Shown here: positions 36,024 through 45,231 of the stretch, piece after piece
Layout of the letters: every line of letters starts with the position of its first letter
Numbering within the stretch: position 1 is the stretch's first letter
NCBI RefSeq assembly: GCF_000284335.1
Contig: NC_017096.1
Coordinates: 124,001 to 188,000, forward strand
Direction: 5' to 3'
DNA length: 64,000 bases
From: Caldisericum exile AZM16c01
Lineage (GTDB): Bacteria; Caldisericota; Caldisericia; Caldisericales; Caldisericaceae
Program-made: the position numbers and the translations under genes
Notes under the pieces: model-generated
Databases searched by the model: none
Told to the model about the DNA's origin: nothing
What the model saw: only the letters and a program-made list of their open reading frames with translations

Positions 36024-36305
36024 ATGAAAATAAAAAAGGAAGGTAGCTTTGAGTTTATTGAGATGGAACGCGGGGAAACCCTAAATAAAAATTTGAATGA
36101 ACTTATTGGACTTAGCGGTTTTATTGTAAAAGACAATAGTTTACCTCTCCATTTGCATGTGTATCTTGGGAATTCTCAAAAAGGGGTAATAGATGGACAT
36201 CTTTTTGATTCTGAGGTATTTACCTTTGGAGAGATGTCTATCTTATGGAGCCCCATTAATGTAAAGAGAATTCTAAAGGATGGTCTTTTTTTGTTAGATT
36301 TTTAA
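36024..36305 (+). CDS. small PPC/DUF296-domain protein
   Basis: 93 residues, shorter than the usual 110-140. LNELIGLSGFIVKDN, the metal-type LHLHVYLGN motif and GHLF-like DGHLFDSEVFTFGEM match the PPC (plants and prokaryotes conserved) domain, which forms trimers. No DNA-binding tail is present. It is the first gene after the sigma-54 promoter; its role in a dehydrogenase operon is unknown and may be sensory or metal-related. Confidence 0.7.
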   Translation: MKIKKEGSFEFIEMERGETLNKNLNELIGLSGFIVKDNSLPLHLHVYLGNSQKGVIDGHLFDSEVFTFGEMSILWSPINVKRILKDGLFLLDF

Positions 36306-36331
36306 AAAATATATGTTTGAAAGGAGGTAAA

Positions 36332-37312
36332 ATGGAATTATCAAAGGAACTGTTACTGAAATTTTACAAAGACATGGTTCGCATCAGGAATTTTGAACTA
36401 AAAGCTGAAGAGCTATTTCTTCAAGGGAAACTTCCAGGGTTTATACATCTGTACATTGGTGAAGAGGCGATTGCAGTTGGCGCAATGGCAAATTTGAGAG
36501 TTGAGGACTACATTACTTCTACTCATAGAGGGCATGGTCATATGCTTGCAAAAGGTGCCTCAATGAGAAAGATGATGGCTGAACTCTATGGCAAAAAACA
36601 CGGTTACTGTAAAGGTAAAGGTGGCTCAATGCACATTGCTGATGTTTCAATTGGTGTTCTTGGTGCAAATGGTGAGGTTGGCGGTGGTTTGCCTATTGCA
36701 GTTGGTGCAGGAATGGCAATTAAATTACAGAAGAAAGACAGTGTTGTTATTTCATTCTTTGGTGATGGGGCATCAAACAGAGGTGCCTTTCACGAGGCTC
36801 TTAACTGGGCGTCGGTCTTTAAACTTCCTGTGATTTTCCTTAATGAAAATAACCAGTTTGCTTCTACTGAAAGAGTGCAGGAAACTACATCTGTTGAGAA
36901 TATTTCCGATAGAGCAGTTGGCTATAACATGCCTGGTGTTTCAATCGATGGAAATGATGTAATTGCGGTATTCGAAACAGTAAAAGAGGCGGTTGAAAGA
37001 GCAAGAAATGGTGGTGGTCCGACGCTGATTGAGGCAAAGACCTACAGACTTAAAGGTCACTTTGTTGGCGATCCTCAACTTTACAGAACAAAGGAAGAAG
37101 TTGATTTAAAATGGCCCAACGAACCTATTTCAAGGTTTGAGAAAAAACTCTTCGAAGGTGGATATCTTACAGAGAAAGAAAAAGAAGAAATTTGGAATGA
37201 TGCAAAGAATGAAGTAGAAGATGCAGTCCTGTTTGCGGAACAAGACGAATATCCTGCACCTGAGGAAGCTCTTGAAGACCTTTTTGAAGACAGCACAAAT
37301 TGTCTATATTGA
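36332..37312 (+). CDS. acoA: acetoin/2-oxoacid dehydrogenase E1 alpha subunit
   Basis: 326 residues from ATG 36332 (AAAGGAGG). HRGHGH, the thiamine diphosphate motif starting GDG (144-146) and ending NENN (171-174), and the phosphorylation-loop-like YRLKGHFVGDP are present. With E1 beta it decarboxylates the substrate using thiamine diphosphate. AcoX and AcoR neighbours favour acetoin, but pyruvate or branched 2-oxoacids cannot be excluded from sequence. Confidence 0.9.
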   Translation: MELSKELLLKFYKDMVRIRNFELKAEELFLQGKLPGFIHLYIGEEAIAVGAMANLRVEDYITSTHRGHGHMLAKGASMRKMMAELYGKKHGYCKGKGGSMHIADVSIGVLGANGEVGGGLPIAVGAGMAIKLQKKDSVVISFFGDGASNRGAFHEALNWASVFKLPVIFLNENNQFASTERVQETTSVENISDRAVGYNMPGVSIDGNDVIAVFETVKEAVERARNGGGPTLIEAKTYRLKGHFVGDPQLYRTKEEVDLKWPNEPISRFEKKLFEGGYLTEKEKEEIWNDAKNEVEDAVLFAEQDEYPAPEEALEDLFEDSTNCLY

Positions 37313-37324
37313 TGGGAGGTTGAT

Positions 37325-38293
37325 ATGAGAGAAATTACCTTTTCTGAGGCATTAGGCGAAGCAATTTTGGAAGAAATGTCCAGGGATCCAACAATCTTTA
37401 CATATGGAGAGGATATTGCAAAACAAGGTGGGATTTTTGGAGCATACAAACCAATTCTTGGCAAATATCAAGATAGAATTATAGATACTCCAATTTCTGA
37501 GGAGGTTATTTTTGGTTCAGCACTTGGTGCGGCATTAGCAGGAATGAGGCCAGTTGCTGAGTTTCATTTTGCAGACTTCCTTTTTACTGGGATGGCTGCT
37601 ATTGCAAACCAGATAATGAAGTTTAAGTATATGACAGGAGGGCAGGGGAAACTTCACCTGATCTTAAGAGGACCTGATGGTATTTCAAAATCTGCTGCCG
37701 CACAGCATTCGGAATCAATTGAAACTATTTTTATGCATATCCCGGGCATTAAGGTGATTATTCCATCTACACCATACGATATGAAAGGGTTATTTAAAAC
37801 AGCACTTCGTTCTGACGACCCTGTCATTTGCTTTGAACACAAAATGCTTTACAGAATGAAAGGACCTGTCCCGGAAGAGGAATACTATATTCCGTTTGGA
37901 GTTGCTGACGTAAAACGTGAGGGTAAAGATGTCACAGTAATTGCAACATCAAGGATGGTTCATGAATCTCTTTTAGCAGCACAGGAACTTGAAAAAGAAG
38001 GTGTAAGTGTTGAGGTTGTTGACTTGCGAACGCTTGTGCCGTGGGACAAAGAAACTGTCTTTAAATCTGTGAAAAAAACCCACAAGGTTGTCATTGCTCA
38101 TGAAACTTGGAGAAGAGCAGGATGGGGTGCAGAAATTGCTGCAACAATCCAAGAAGAACTATTCGATTATCTTGATGCTCCAATTAGAAGAGTCGGTGCA
38201 AAGAATGTTCATATACCTTTTTCACCACCGTTACAGGATTTTGTTGTTCCTGACAAGAACAGTGTAATTGAGGCGGTAAGGAGCGTGTTATAA
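37325..38293 (+). CDS. acoB: acetoin/2-oxoacid dehydrogenase E1 beta subunit
   Basis: 322 residues. GEDIAKQGGIFGAYKP, DTPISEEVIFGSALGAA, the central HSESIE (typical QHSQ-like segment) and VDLRTLVPWD are E1 beta signatures. GGGAGG-type ribosome site 12 bp after acoA. It completes the alpha2beta2 E1. The TAA stop shares a base with the next ATG. Confidence 0.92.
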   Translation: MREITFSEALGEAILEEMSRDPTIFTYGEDIAKQGGIFGAYKPILGKYQDRIIDTPISEEVIFGSALGAALAGMRPVAEFHFADFLFTGMAAIANQIMKFKYMTGGQGKLHLILRGPDGISKSAAAQHSESIETIFMHIPGIKVIIPSTPYDMKGLFKTALRSDDPVICFEHKMLYRMKGPVPEEEYYIPFGVADVKREGKDVTVIATSRMVHESLLAAQELEKEGVSVEVVDLRTLVPWDKETVFKSVKKTHKVVIAHETWRRAGWGAEIAATIQEELFDYLDAPIRRVGAKNVHIPFSPPLQDFVVPDKNSVIEAVRSVL

Positions 38294-39453
38294 TGTTCGA
38301 AATAAGAATGCCCAAATTTGGGCTTTCAATGGAAGAGGGCACCATTACAAAATGGTACAAGAAGGTTGGGGATTTTGTTAAAAAAGGCGAACCTCTTGTT
38401 GAAGTTGAATCCGAAAAGATAATTAACACGCTTGAATCACCTTTTGAAGGTATCCTTAAAGTAATTAAGGTAAATGAAGGAGAAACCGCAAAAGTTGGAG
38501 AAATTATTGGTCTAATTGGAAGTGAAGATGAAACGATAAAAGAAATTACTGAAGAGAAAAGAGTAATTACTTCTGAGGAGAGTAAAGTAAGGAAACTTAC
38601 CGAATCGAAAATAGGAGAAGAGAAATCGGAAGAGGTTATTCTTGCTTCACCTGCCGCTAAAAGACTTGCAAAAGAGTATGGTGTAGATCTTTCGAATATT
38701 AAAGGCACAGGACCATCGGGTCGCATTGTTGAGAACGATGTAATTGCTTTTGTTGAGAAAATGAAACAAACTAAGCCAGTCTCTAAAAAAATTCCTCTTG
38801 ACCCTGTAAGAAAAAGAATCATGGATAACCTTGTTAAGTCCTACAAAGAGTCGGTTCTTGTAACAAACATAACTAAAATAGATTTAACGAATTTAATTTC
38901 TTTTAAAAAGGAGTTTCCTGATATTACACTTACTGCGTTTTTCGTTAAGATAGTTTCTAATGTTTTAAAGGATTTTCCAAAATTTAATGCACATTTTGAT
39001 GGAAATGAACTTGAAATTTTTGATGCAATTAACATTGGTGTTGCATTTGACACGGCTAACGGTCTTATTGTCCCAGTTATAAGGAATGTTCAGGAAAAAT
39101 CTCTTAAAGAAATTGCGCAAGAACTTCAAACACTAAAAGCAAAAGTAGAAGAAAACTCTTTGAACGTAGATGATTTAACTGGTTCAACGTTTACAATTAC
39201 AAATCTTGGTATGATGAGAACAGATATGTTTACACCAGTTTTAAATGGTAAAGAAGTTGCCATTCTTGGCATAGGGAGGACTTTAAAAGAGCCTACCGTT
39301 GCCGAGGATAAAGTTGTTGTAAGAGACTTTGCTTACTTTAGTTTGTCTTACGACCATCGTGTAATTGACGGTGCAGATGCTGCAAGATTTTTAGGAAAGC
39401 TTGCAGAATATTTTGAGTTAACAGACAATTTTCAAAAAATAAATAAAATTTAA
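38293..39453 (+). CDS. acoC: dihydrolipoamide acyltransferase (E2)
   Basis: 386 residues. One lipoyl domain (1-78) with Lys42 in ESEKI, a Glu-rich linker, an E3/E1-binding domain (about 115-155: SPAAKRLAKEYGVDLSNIKG) and a catalytic domain ending in DHRVIDGADAA with His355 and Asp359. The acyl group is passed to CoA. The lipoyl Lys is the likely target of the LplA encoded at 32349-33020. No E3 (dihydrolipoamide dehydrogenase) gene occurs in this operon, so E3 must come from elsewhere. Confidence 0.93.
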   Translation: MFEIRMPKFGLSMEEGTITKWYKKVGDFVKKGEPLVEVESEKIINTLESPFEGILKVIKVNEGETAKVGEIIGLIGSEDETIKEITEEKRVITSEESKVRKLTESKIGEEKSEEVILASPAAKRLAKEYGVDLSNIKGTGPSGRIVENDVIAFVEKMKQTKPVSKKIPLDPVRKRIMDNLVKSYKESVLVTNITKIDLTNLISFKKEFPDITLTAFFVKIVSNVLKDFPKFNAHFDGNELEIFDAINIGVAFDTANGLIVPVIRNVQEKSLKEIAQELQTLKAKVEENSLNVDDLTGSTFTITNLGMMRTDMFTPVLNGKEVAILGIGRTLKEPTVAEDKVVVRDFAYFSLSYDHRVIDGADAARFLGKLAEYFELTDNFQKINKI

Positions 39454-39470
39454 ACAAAAGGAGGTAAGGT

Positions 39471-40934
39471 ATGAAGAAAGTATTAGCAGTGTTGTTGATT
39501 GTAACAATGGTGTTGGGAGTTACAAAATTTACTCCTGCCATTGCTGCAAGCGAGGTAATGATTAAAATGACAATTGGTAATCCAAAGGCTTATGTTGATT
39601 CTAAAGTTGTAACACTTGATTCTCCTCCAATCATTGAAAAAGGCAGAACTCTTGTGCCATTTAGATTTATAGGTGAGTCAGTTGGTGCCCAAATCGGTTG
39701 GGATGGTGCTAAGAAGGAAGTAAGTTATGTCTTTGGCGACATCAATCTTAAACTTACGATTGGTTCGAACAAAGCGGTAGTTAATAATGTTATTAATATG
39801 CTTGATGTCCCCCCAAAGATTGTTGCAGGAAGAACTCTTGTTCCTGTGAGATTCGTGACCGAAACACTCGGTGCAAAAGTTGATTGGGATGCAAAAACAA
39901 AAACTGTTACGATTACTGCTTCCACTATACCCCCAAAGATTACATTTAAGCCAAAAGCAGAATACACAATGCAGGTTAACGTTGGCCCTGCGTTTGATTG
40001 GGGAAAAGGCGCTCAAAAATGGGCTGATCTTGTAAGAGAAAGAACAAATGGATTAATTAACATTAAGCCCTACTTTGGAAGTGCATTACTTCAAGGTAAA
40101 CAGACTAACTGGTTCCAAGCCGTGTCTGAAGGAAGTATTGATTTTGTAATGGATTCAACGATCAATGCTTCTGGTGTGGTACAATCGCTTAACCTATTCT
40201 CGCTTCCATTCTTCATTAACACATACGAGAATGTAGATAAAATTGAAAATGGCACTGCAGGTAAGATGATTATTGAACAAATGGAAAAAATGGGTGTAGT
40301 GCATCTTGCATGGGGCGAAAATGGTTTTAGAGAACTTACAAATAGCAAACGCCCTATAAGAACTCCTAATGATATGAAAGGCCTTAAATTTAGGGTTGTT
40401 GGCTCACCTATTTTTATTGATATCTTCAAAGCCTTAGGTGCCGATGCTGTTTCTATGAACTGGGGCGATGCGGTAACTGCATTCCAGCAAGGTGCTGTTG
40501 ATGGTCAAGAAAACCCCTACGGTGTATTGATCCCAGTTCAAATTTGGCAATACCACAAGTATCTCACAAACTGGAATTATGTAATTGATCCACTTATTCT
40601 CGGGGTAAGCAAACAAACTTGGGATAAGTTTCCAACTTATATACAGAAGGCTATTAAAGACAGTGCTCTTGAAGCAGCAGAATGGGAAAAAGCAATGGTA
40701 AGGCGTGGTCTTGATGGATTTACTTCTATAAACATTCTCAAGAATAAATTTGGCGAGACACCTCAATTGCTTGATATGGTCGGGTATGTAAGAAGCAAAG
40801 GAATGCAAATTATAGATTTGACACCAGAAGAACGACAAGCGTTTATTAATGCAACTCAATCTGTTTATGATAAGTGGATTTCAATTATAGGGAAAGATAT
40901 TTACAATGCCGCTTTAAAAGATATAGGTAAGTGA
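39471..40934 (+). CDS. dctP: TRAP transporter solute receptor fused to tandem stalk domains
   Basis: 487 residues. Signal peptide about 1-26. Residues 28-150 are two copper-amine-oxidase-N units (GRTLVPFRFIGESVGA, GRTLVPVRFVTETLGA). Residues about 158-487 are a complete DctP receptor: GKGAQKWADLVRERT, MKGLKFRVVGSP (substrate Arg) and GAVDGQENPYG. Normal DctP proteins have about 330 residues and no such domain. It starts 17 bp after acoC with GGAGG and no terminator between, so it belongs to the sigma-54 operon; its ligand may be the dehydrogenase substrate. Confidence 0.9.
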   Translation: MKKVLAVLLIVTMVLGVTKFTPAIAASEVMIKMTIGNPKAYVDSKVVTLDSPPIIEKGRTLVPFRFIGESVGAQIGWDGAKKEVSYVFGDINLKLTIGSNKAVVNNVINMLDVPPKIVAGRTLVPVRFVTETLGAKVDWDAKTKTVTITASTIPPKITFKPKAEYTMQVNVGPAFDWGKGAQKWADLVRERTNGLINIKPYFGSALLQGKQTNWFQAVSEGSIDFVMDSTINASGVVQSLNLFSLPFFINTYENVDKIENGTAGKMIIEQMEKMGVVHLAWGENGFRELTNSKRPIRTPNDMKGLKFRVVGSPIFIDIFKALGADAVSMNWGDAVTAFQQGAVDGQENPYGVLIPVQIWQYHKYLTNWNYVIDPLILGVSKQTWDKFPTYIQKAIKDSALEAAEWEKAMVRRGLDGFTSINILKNKFGETPQLLDMVGYVRSKGMQIIDLTPEERQAFINATQSVYDKWISIIGKDIYNAALKDIGK

Positions 40935-40940
40935 TAATAG

Positions 40941-40964
40941 GGGAGGGGCAACCCTCCCTTTGTT
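40941..40964 (+). terminator. attenuating hairpin between dctP and dctQ
   Basis: GGGAGGG (40941-40947) and CCCTCCC (40952-40958) form a 7-bp stem with a 4-nt loop, then TTTGTTT. It probably gives more receptor than membrane subunits. Confidence 0.8.
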
Positions 40965-40982
40965 TAAGTTGAAGGAGGCTCA

Positions 40983-41459
40983 ATGAAAAAGCTTAAATTG
41001 GAAGAAATTCTCGTGGTAGTTATATTAAGCGTGATGGCACTGCTTGGATTTGTTAATGTATTAAGTAGGTATATTTTCCATTTGTCTTTGGCTGCAACTG
41101 AAGAACTTGAAGTTAATATGTTTGTGTGGGTTACAATACTTGGTATTGCAATTGCTTTCGAAAGAGGTTCACATCTTGGAATGAATATCGTATTTGATAA
41201 ATTTCCCAAAAGTTTAAAAACGATTGCTATAATTTTGTCTTCGCTTCTTGCCATTTGGCTTTTTGTGATGGTAGATTATTATGCTATAAAAGATGTTATA
41301 AGAGATATTACTCTGTATCACTCAAGATCAGAAGCGTTAAATATACCTGTTTGGATGTATACTATATGGACTCCGATACTCTCGGTATTTGTTTTCAAAA
41401 GTATCATTGTTGCAACACTACATAATATTAAGCAAATACAATCTGGAGGCGCAAAATGA
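40983..41459 (+). CDS. dctQ: TRAP transporter small membrane subunit
   Basis: 158 residues with four hydrophobic helices. NVLSRYIFHLSLAATEELEV and RGSHLGMNI are typical DctQ motifs. GAAGGAGG ribosome site. It pairs with the large subunit that follows (ATGA overlap). It is needed for Na+-coupled uptake with the receptor protein. Confidence 0.92.
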   Translation: MKKLKLEEILVVVILSVMALLGFVNVLSRYIFHLSLAATEELEVNMFVWVTILGIAIAFERGSHLGMNIVFDKFPKSLKTIAIILSSLLAIWLFVMVDYYAIKDVIRDITLYHSRSEALNIPVWMYTIWTPILSVFVFKSIIVATLHNIKQIQSGGAK

Positions 41460-42748
41460 GTGCAGCGTTAATCCTCTTCGGAATTTTTATTCTTCTTATA
41501 GTTCTTGGTGCTCCAATTGGGACTGCTATAGGTGTTGCAGGAGTATTCGGTATCTTAAAGTATGACCTTGGAGTTACTATGATTGCCAAAAACTTCAGTG
41601 CAGGAATTGCGAAATTTCCGCTCATTGCGATTCCTTTCTTTGTGCTTGAGGGAGAGCTACTTTCAAAGGGTGGTCTTGCAAAAAAGATCTCTAATTTTAT
41701 TATAATTCTTGTCGGTAAAGCACGTGGTGGCTTGGCAATGGCTGCAGTTGTAACAGCAGCATTCTGGGGTGCAATCTCCGGATCAGGACCTGCAACAGCA
41801 GCGGCAATTGGACTTATATTTATCCCTGCAATGATTGAGCAAGGTTATCATGATACATTTGCTGCATCAGTTGTTGCCGCAGCAAGTGGTCTTGCAATAA
41901 TTATTCCGCCAAGTATTGCATTTATCGTGTATGGGAATATTACAGGTGTTTCGGTTGGTGCACTGTTTTTGGGAGGAATTCTTCCTGGTCTTGTTGTAAT
42001 GGGTTTCTTCTTAATTATCACCTATATTATTTCGCGAAATAGAAATTATCACGGTATTCAGGAACGTGGAAGTGGAAAAGAGATTTGGCATGCATTTAAA
42101 GAAGCAATCTGGGCAATTCTTGCACCTGTGATTATTCTTGGTTCAATTTATGCTGGTATTGCAACACCAACAGAATCTGCCATCATATCAGTTTTTTACA
42201 GTTTATTTGTAGGGCTGTTTGTTTATAAGAGCCTTGGCAAGAAAGAAATTATTGATTCATTAATTGGAACTGCTGTTACCTCTGCCGTTGTCATGTTTGT
42301 TGTGACATTTGCAGGTATTTTTTCAATAACGGAATCGACGCTTGGTATCATTGGTGCGGCAGGAAACTTTGTTGTTAGTGTTGCAAAAAGTCCAATTGCA
42401 TTTTTACTTTTGGTTGATTTGGTGCTATTTATTGCAGGTTTCTTTCTCGATGCAATTTCCATTTTATATGTCATTATGCCAATCTTTTTACCAGTTCTTC
42501 AGGCATTTAAAATTGATCCACTCTTCTTTGGTGTTATGGCAACTGTTGCTCTTGCAATTGGACAGATAACGCCTCCTGTTGCAGTAAACCTTTATGTAAC
42601 TTCAAATCTTATTAAGAAATCTCTTGACCAAACTTCTAAAGATATTTGGCCGTATGTTGCTTTTGCAGTGATAGGATTGCTTGTCATTACACTACTTCCA
42701 AAACTTTCACTTTTAATTCCTATTGCTTCAAAACTCTACACTCCATAG
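41456..42748 (+). CDS. dctM: TRAP transporter large membrane subunit
   Basis: 430 residues, about twelve membrane segments. GAPIGTAIGVAGVFGI, PLIAIPFFVLEGELLSKG, SGSGPATAAAIG and ITPPVAVNLYV are DctM hallmarks. It carries the translocation path and ion-binding sites. Last gene of the operon, followed by a strong terminator. Confidence 0.95.
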   Translation: MSAALILFGIFILLIVLGAPIGTAIGVAGVFGILKYDLGVTMIAKNFSAGIAKFPLIAIPFFVLEGELLSKGGLAKKISNFIIILVGKARGGLAMAAVVTAAFWGAISGSGPATAAAIGLIFIPAMIEQGYHDTFAASVVAAASGLAIIIPPSIAFIVYGNITGVSVGALFLGGILPGLVVMGFFLIITYIISRNRNYHGIQERGSGKEIWHAFKEAIWAILAPVIILGSIYAGIATPTESAIISVFYSLFVGLFVYKSLGKKEIIDSLIGTAVTSAVVMFVVTFAGIFSITESTLGIIGAAGNFVVSVAKSPIAFLLLVDLVLFIAGFFLDAISILYVIMPIFLPVLQAFKIDPLFFGVMATVALAIGQITPPVAVNLYVTSNLIKKSLDQTSKDIWPYVAFAVIGLLVITLLPKLSLLIPIASKLYTP

Positions 42749-42769
42749 ACTTATCATAATTGGAGTTTT

Positions 42770-42799
42770 GCCCCAAGGACTTTTCTTGGGGCGATTTTT
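42770..42799 (+). terminator. terminator of the aco-TRAP operon
   Basis: GCCCCAAG (42770-42777) and CTTGGGGC (42785-42792) form an 8-bp stem with a 7-nt loop, then GATTTTTATTTT. Confidence 0.92.
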
Positions 42800-42892
42800 A
42801 TTTTGAATTACATAAATCCTTCATTTTCTGAATTATTTGGAAATTTTGGTTAATTTGTATAAAATGGTAAAAATTTTATTAGGTGGTGGAGA

Positions 42893-43351
42893 GTGTATAG
42901 AAATTTAGGCATTGATAAGGTTAAGGAAATACTTCCACATAGAGAGCCGTTTCTCTTTGTGGACGAAATTTTAGAAGTTGAGCCTGGCGTGAGAGCAATT
43001 GGAAAAAGAACATTCACATCGAATGATTTTTTCTTTAAAGGACACTTTCCTAATTTTCCAATTGTTCCTGGTGTAATTTTAATCGAATTTTCAGCGCAAG
43101 TTTCTGCATCTATGATTCTTTTGCATGATGAATACAAAAACCTTTTTGGGTATCTATCAGGCGTTGAAAACTTTAAATTTGTTAAGAAAGTTCAAGAGGG
43201 CGATACAGTAATTGCAAAATGCGAAATGCTTGATTTCAGGCATAGCGTTGCAAAAAGCAAGGTAGAATTATTTGTAAATGACACACTTATTGCAATGGGT
43301 ATCATTAAAGCGTTTTTCGTAAATAAAAATTCATTAGGAGGTGAGTTTTGA
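42893..43351 (+). CDS. fabZ: 3-hydroxyacyl-ACP dehydratase
   Basis: 152 residues from GTG 42893 (GGTGGTGGAG upstream). LPHREPFLFVDEI and GHFPNFPIVPGVILIE carry the hot-dog active site His51 and Glu65. It dehydrates 3-hydroxyacyl-ACP in type II fatty-acid synthesis. First gene of the fab operon; a TATAAA box lies about 35 bp upstream. The end overlaps fabH by 4 bp. Confidence 0.93.
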   Translation: MYRNLGIDKVKEILPHREPFLFVDEILEVEPGVRAIGKRTFTSNDFFFKGHFPNFPIVPGVILIEFSAQVSASMILLHDEYKNLFGYLSGVENFKFVKKVQEGDTVIAKCEMLDFRHSVAKSKVELFVNDTLIAMGIIKAFFVNKNSLGGEF

Positions 43352-44328
43352 AAGTTGGAGTTCTTGGGCTTGGGAGTTATATCCCGGAGAAAGTAGTAAC
43401 AAACCATGATCTTGAAAAATTTCTTGATACATCAGATGAGTGGATAAGGACACGTACCGGTATTGTAGAAAGACGCATAGCAAATGAAAACGAAGCAACA
43501 TCTGACCTTGCTTCTATTGCTGCGAAAAGAGCACTTGAGGATGCAAATTTAAAGCCAGAAGATATTGATCTTATTATTGTCGGCACAAACTCTCCTGATA
43601 TGCTATATCCTGCAACTGCATGCCTTGTGCAGGAAAAAATTGGTGCTTCTGGTAAGTGTGCTGCATTCGACCTTCAGGCAGGTTGTCCTGGCTTTATTTA
43701 TGCTACTGTAGTTGGCTCTCAATTCGTAAAATCTGGTGCGTATAAGCATGTGCTTGTAATTGGTGCCGAAGTAATTACAAGAATGATGGATCCAACTGAT
43801 AGAGGGACCTACGTTCTTTTTGGCGATGGGGCAGGTGCAGTTGTCCTTGGCGAGGTTGAGGATAACCGTGGCATTGTTGATTTTGAATTGTATGCAGATG
43901 GCTCTATTGCGGAGCATCTTACGTTGCCTGCAGGTGGCTCAAGAAAACCATTCTCAGAAGAAGTCTTAAAAGAGCGAAGTTATTTTACAAAAATGAACGG
44001 AGGAGAGGTTTTTAAGTTTTCCGTAAGAGAAATTTCAAGAATCTCAAAGAAATTACTGGATAAAACAGGCACAAAATTGGAGGATATTGATTGGTTTATT
44101 CCGCATCAGGCAAATTTGAGGATAATTCAAGCAGGCGCAGAAAAACTCGGGATTCCTATGGAAAAAGTCGTTGTAACGATTGATAAGTTTGGAAACTCTT
44201 CTGCTGCATCTATTCCTGTATCTCTTGACACAATAAGAAAAGAAGGTAAACTTAAAAGAGGTGATTTGGTACTCATGGTGTCATTCGGAGCGGGGATGAC
44301 ATCAGGTGCAATTTTAATGAGGTGGTGA
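43348..44328 (+). CDS. fabH: 3-oxoacyl-ACP synthase III
   Basis: 326 residues. Catalytic triad: Cys113 (QAGCPGFIYA), His in IPHQANLRI and Asn in GNSSAAS. RTGIVERR near residue 40 is the usual CoA-contact region. It starts chains from acyl-CoA and malonyl-ACP. TTG start after GGAGGTGAG, overlapping fabZ. Confidence 0.95.
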   Translation: MKVGVLGLGSYIPEKVVTNHDLEKFLDTSDEWIRTRTGIVERRIANENEATSDLASIAAKRALEDANLKPEDIDLIIVGTNSPDMLYPATACLVQEKIGASGKCAAFDLQAGCPGFIYATVVGSQFVKSGAYKHVLVIGAEVITRMMDPTDRGTYVLFGDGAGAVVLGEVEDNRGIVDFELYADGSIAEHLTLPAGGSRKPFSEEVLKERSYFTKMNGGEVFKFSVREISRISKKLLDKTGTKLEDIDWFIPHQANLRIIQAGAEKLGIPMEKVVVTIDKFGNSSAASIPVSLDTIRKEGKLKRGDLVLMVSFGAGMTSGAILMRW

Positions 44329-44331
44329 GGT

Positions 44332-45231
44332 ATGATTGCATTTGTTTTTCCAGGACAGGGTTCGCAGTACGTGGGGATGAGTGCGAAAATCCCCGAAAGT
44401 TCAATTAAAAAGGAATTATTTAATAAGGCATCTGAAATATTGGGTTTTGACCTATTGGAAATCTGTGAAAAAGGGCCGCAGGAATTATTAACCTCAACAG
44501 ATATTACTCAACCAGCCCTTTACACTGTGTCTTCAATCTACGATGTTCTCCTTAAGGAAAAAGGCATAAAGCCGCAGATTGTTGCAGGGCACAGCCTTGG
44601 GGAGTATTCGGCACTATATTCTGCGGAAGCAATCTCTTTTGAAACAGGTCTTAAACTTGTTAGAACTCGTGGACTCCTTATGAAAAGTGCGTCTGATAAA
44701 GCACCTGGGAAGATGCTTGCGGTGATTGGTCTTGATAAAGATAAAATACAAAAACTTTTGGAAGAAGCATCAAAGTTTGGTGTGATTGTAAATGCAAACA
44801 ACAATGCATTTGACCAAGTTGTCCTTTCTGGGTCAGTTGAAGCAATTATGGAAGCGCAAAAAATTGCAAAAGACCTTGGAGCTCGTCTTTCAAAACCGCT
44901 TGAAGTTTCTGCTGCATTCCATTCGCCTTTAATGGAACCAGTTGTGCCTGAGATGTCAAAAGCAATCGACGAAGCCGAATTTAAAACTCCTTCTATCCCT
45001 ATAATTCAGAACGTTACAGCAGAACCTGAGACTGATATTAACCACATTAAAGAAAACCTCAAAAAGCAACTTACAGGCTCTGTAAACTGGGTTGGCTCAG
45101 TATTAAAAATGGATTCAATAGGAGTAAAAGAGTACTATGAAGTTGGGCCAAAAAATGTTTTAAAAGGCCTCATTGAACGCATTATTAAGGGCTCCACTGT
45201 TAAACTTTCAGAGGAGGCTTTTAATGCTTGA
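44332..45231 (+). CDS. fabD: malonyl-CoA:ACP transacylase
   Basis: 299 residues. FPGQGSQYVGM, GHSLGEYSAL with nucleophile Ser88, and the AAFHSPLM His region are present. Supplies malonyl-ACP to FabH and FabF. Lies 3 bp after fabH and overlaps fabG by 8 bp. Confidence 0.95.
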   Translation: MIAFVFPGQGSQYVGMSAKIPESSIKKELFNKASEILGFDLLEICEKGPQELLTSTDITQPALYTVSSIYDVLLKEKGIKPQIVAGHSLGEYSALYSAEAISFETGLKLVRTRGLLMKSASDKAPGKMLAVIGLDKDKIQKLLEEASKFGVIVNANNNAFDQVVLSGSVEAIMEAQKIAKDLGARLSKPLEVSAAFHSPLMEPVVPEMSKAIDEAEFKTPSIPIIQNVTAEPETDINHIKENLKKQLTGSVNWVGSVLKMDSIGVKEYYEVGPKNVLKGLIERIIKGSTVKLSEEAFNA

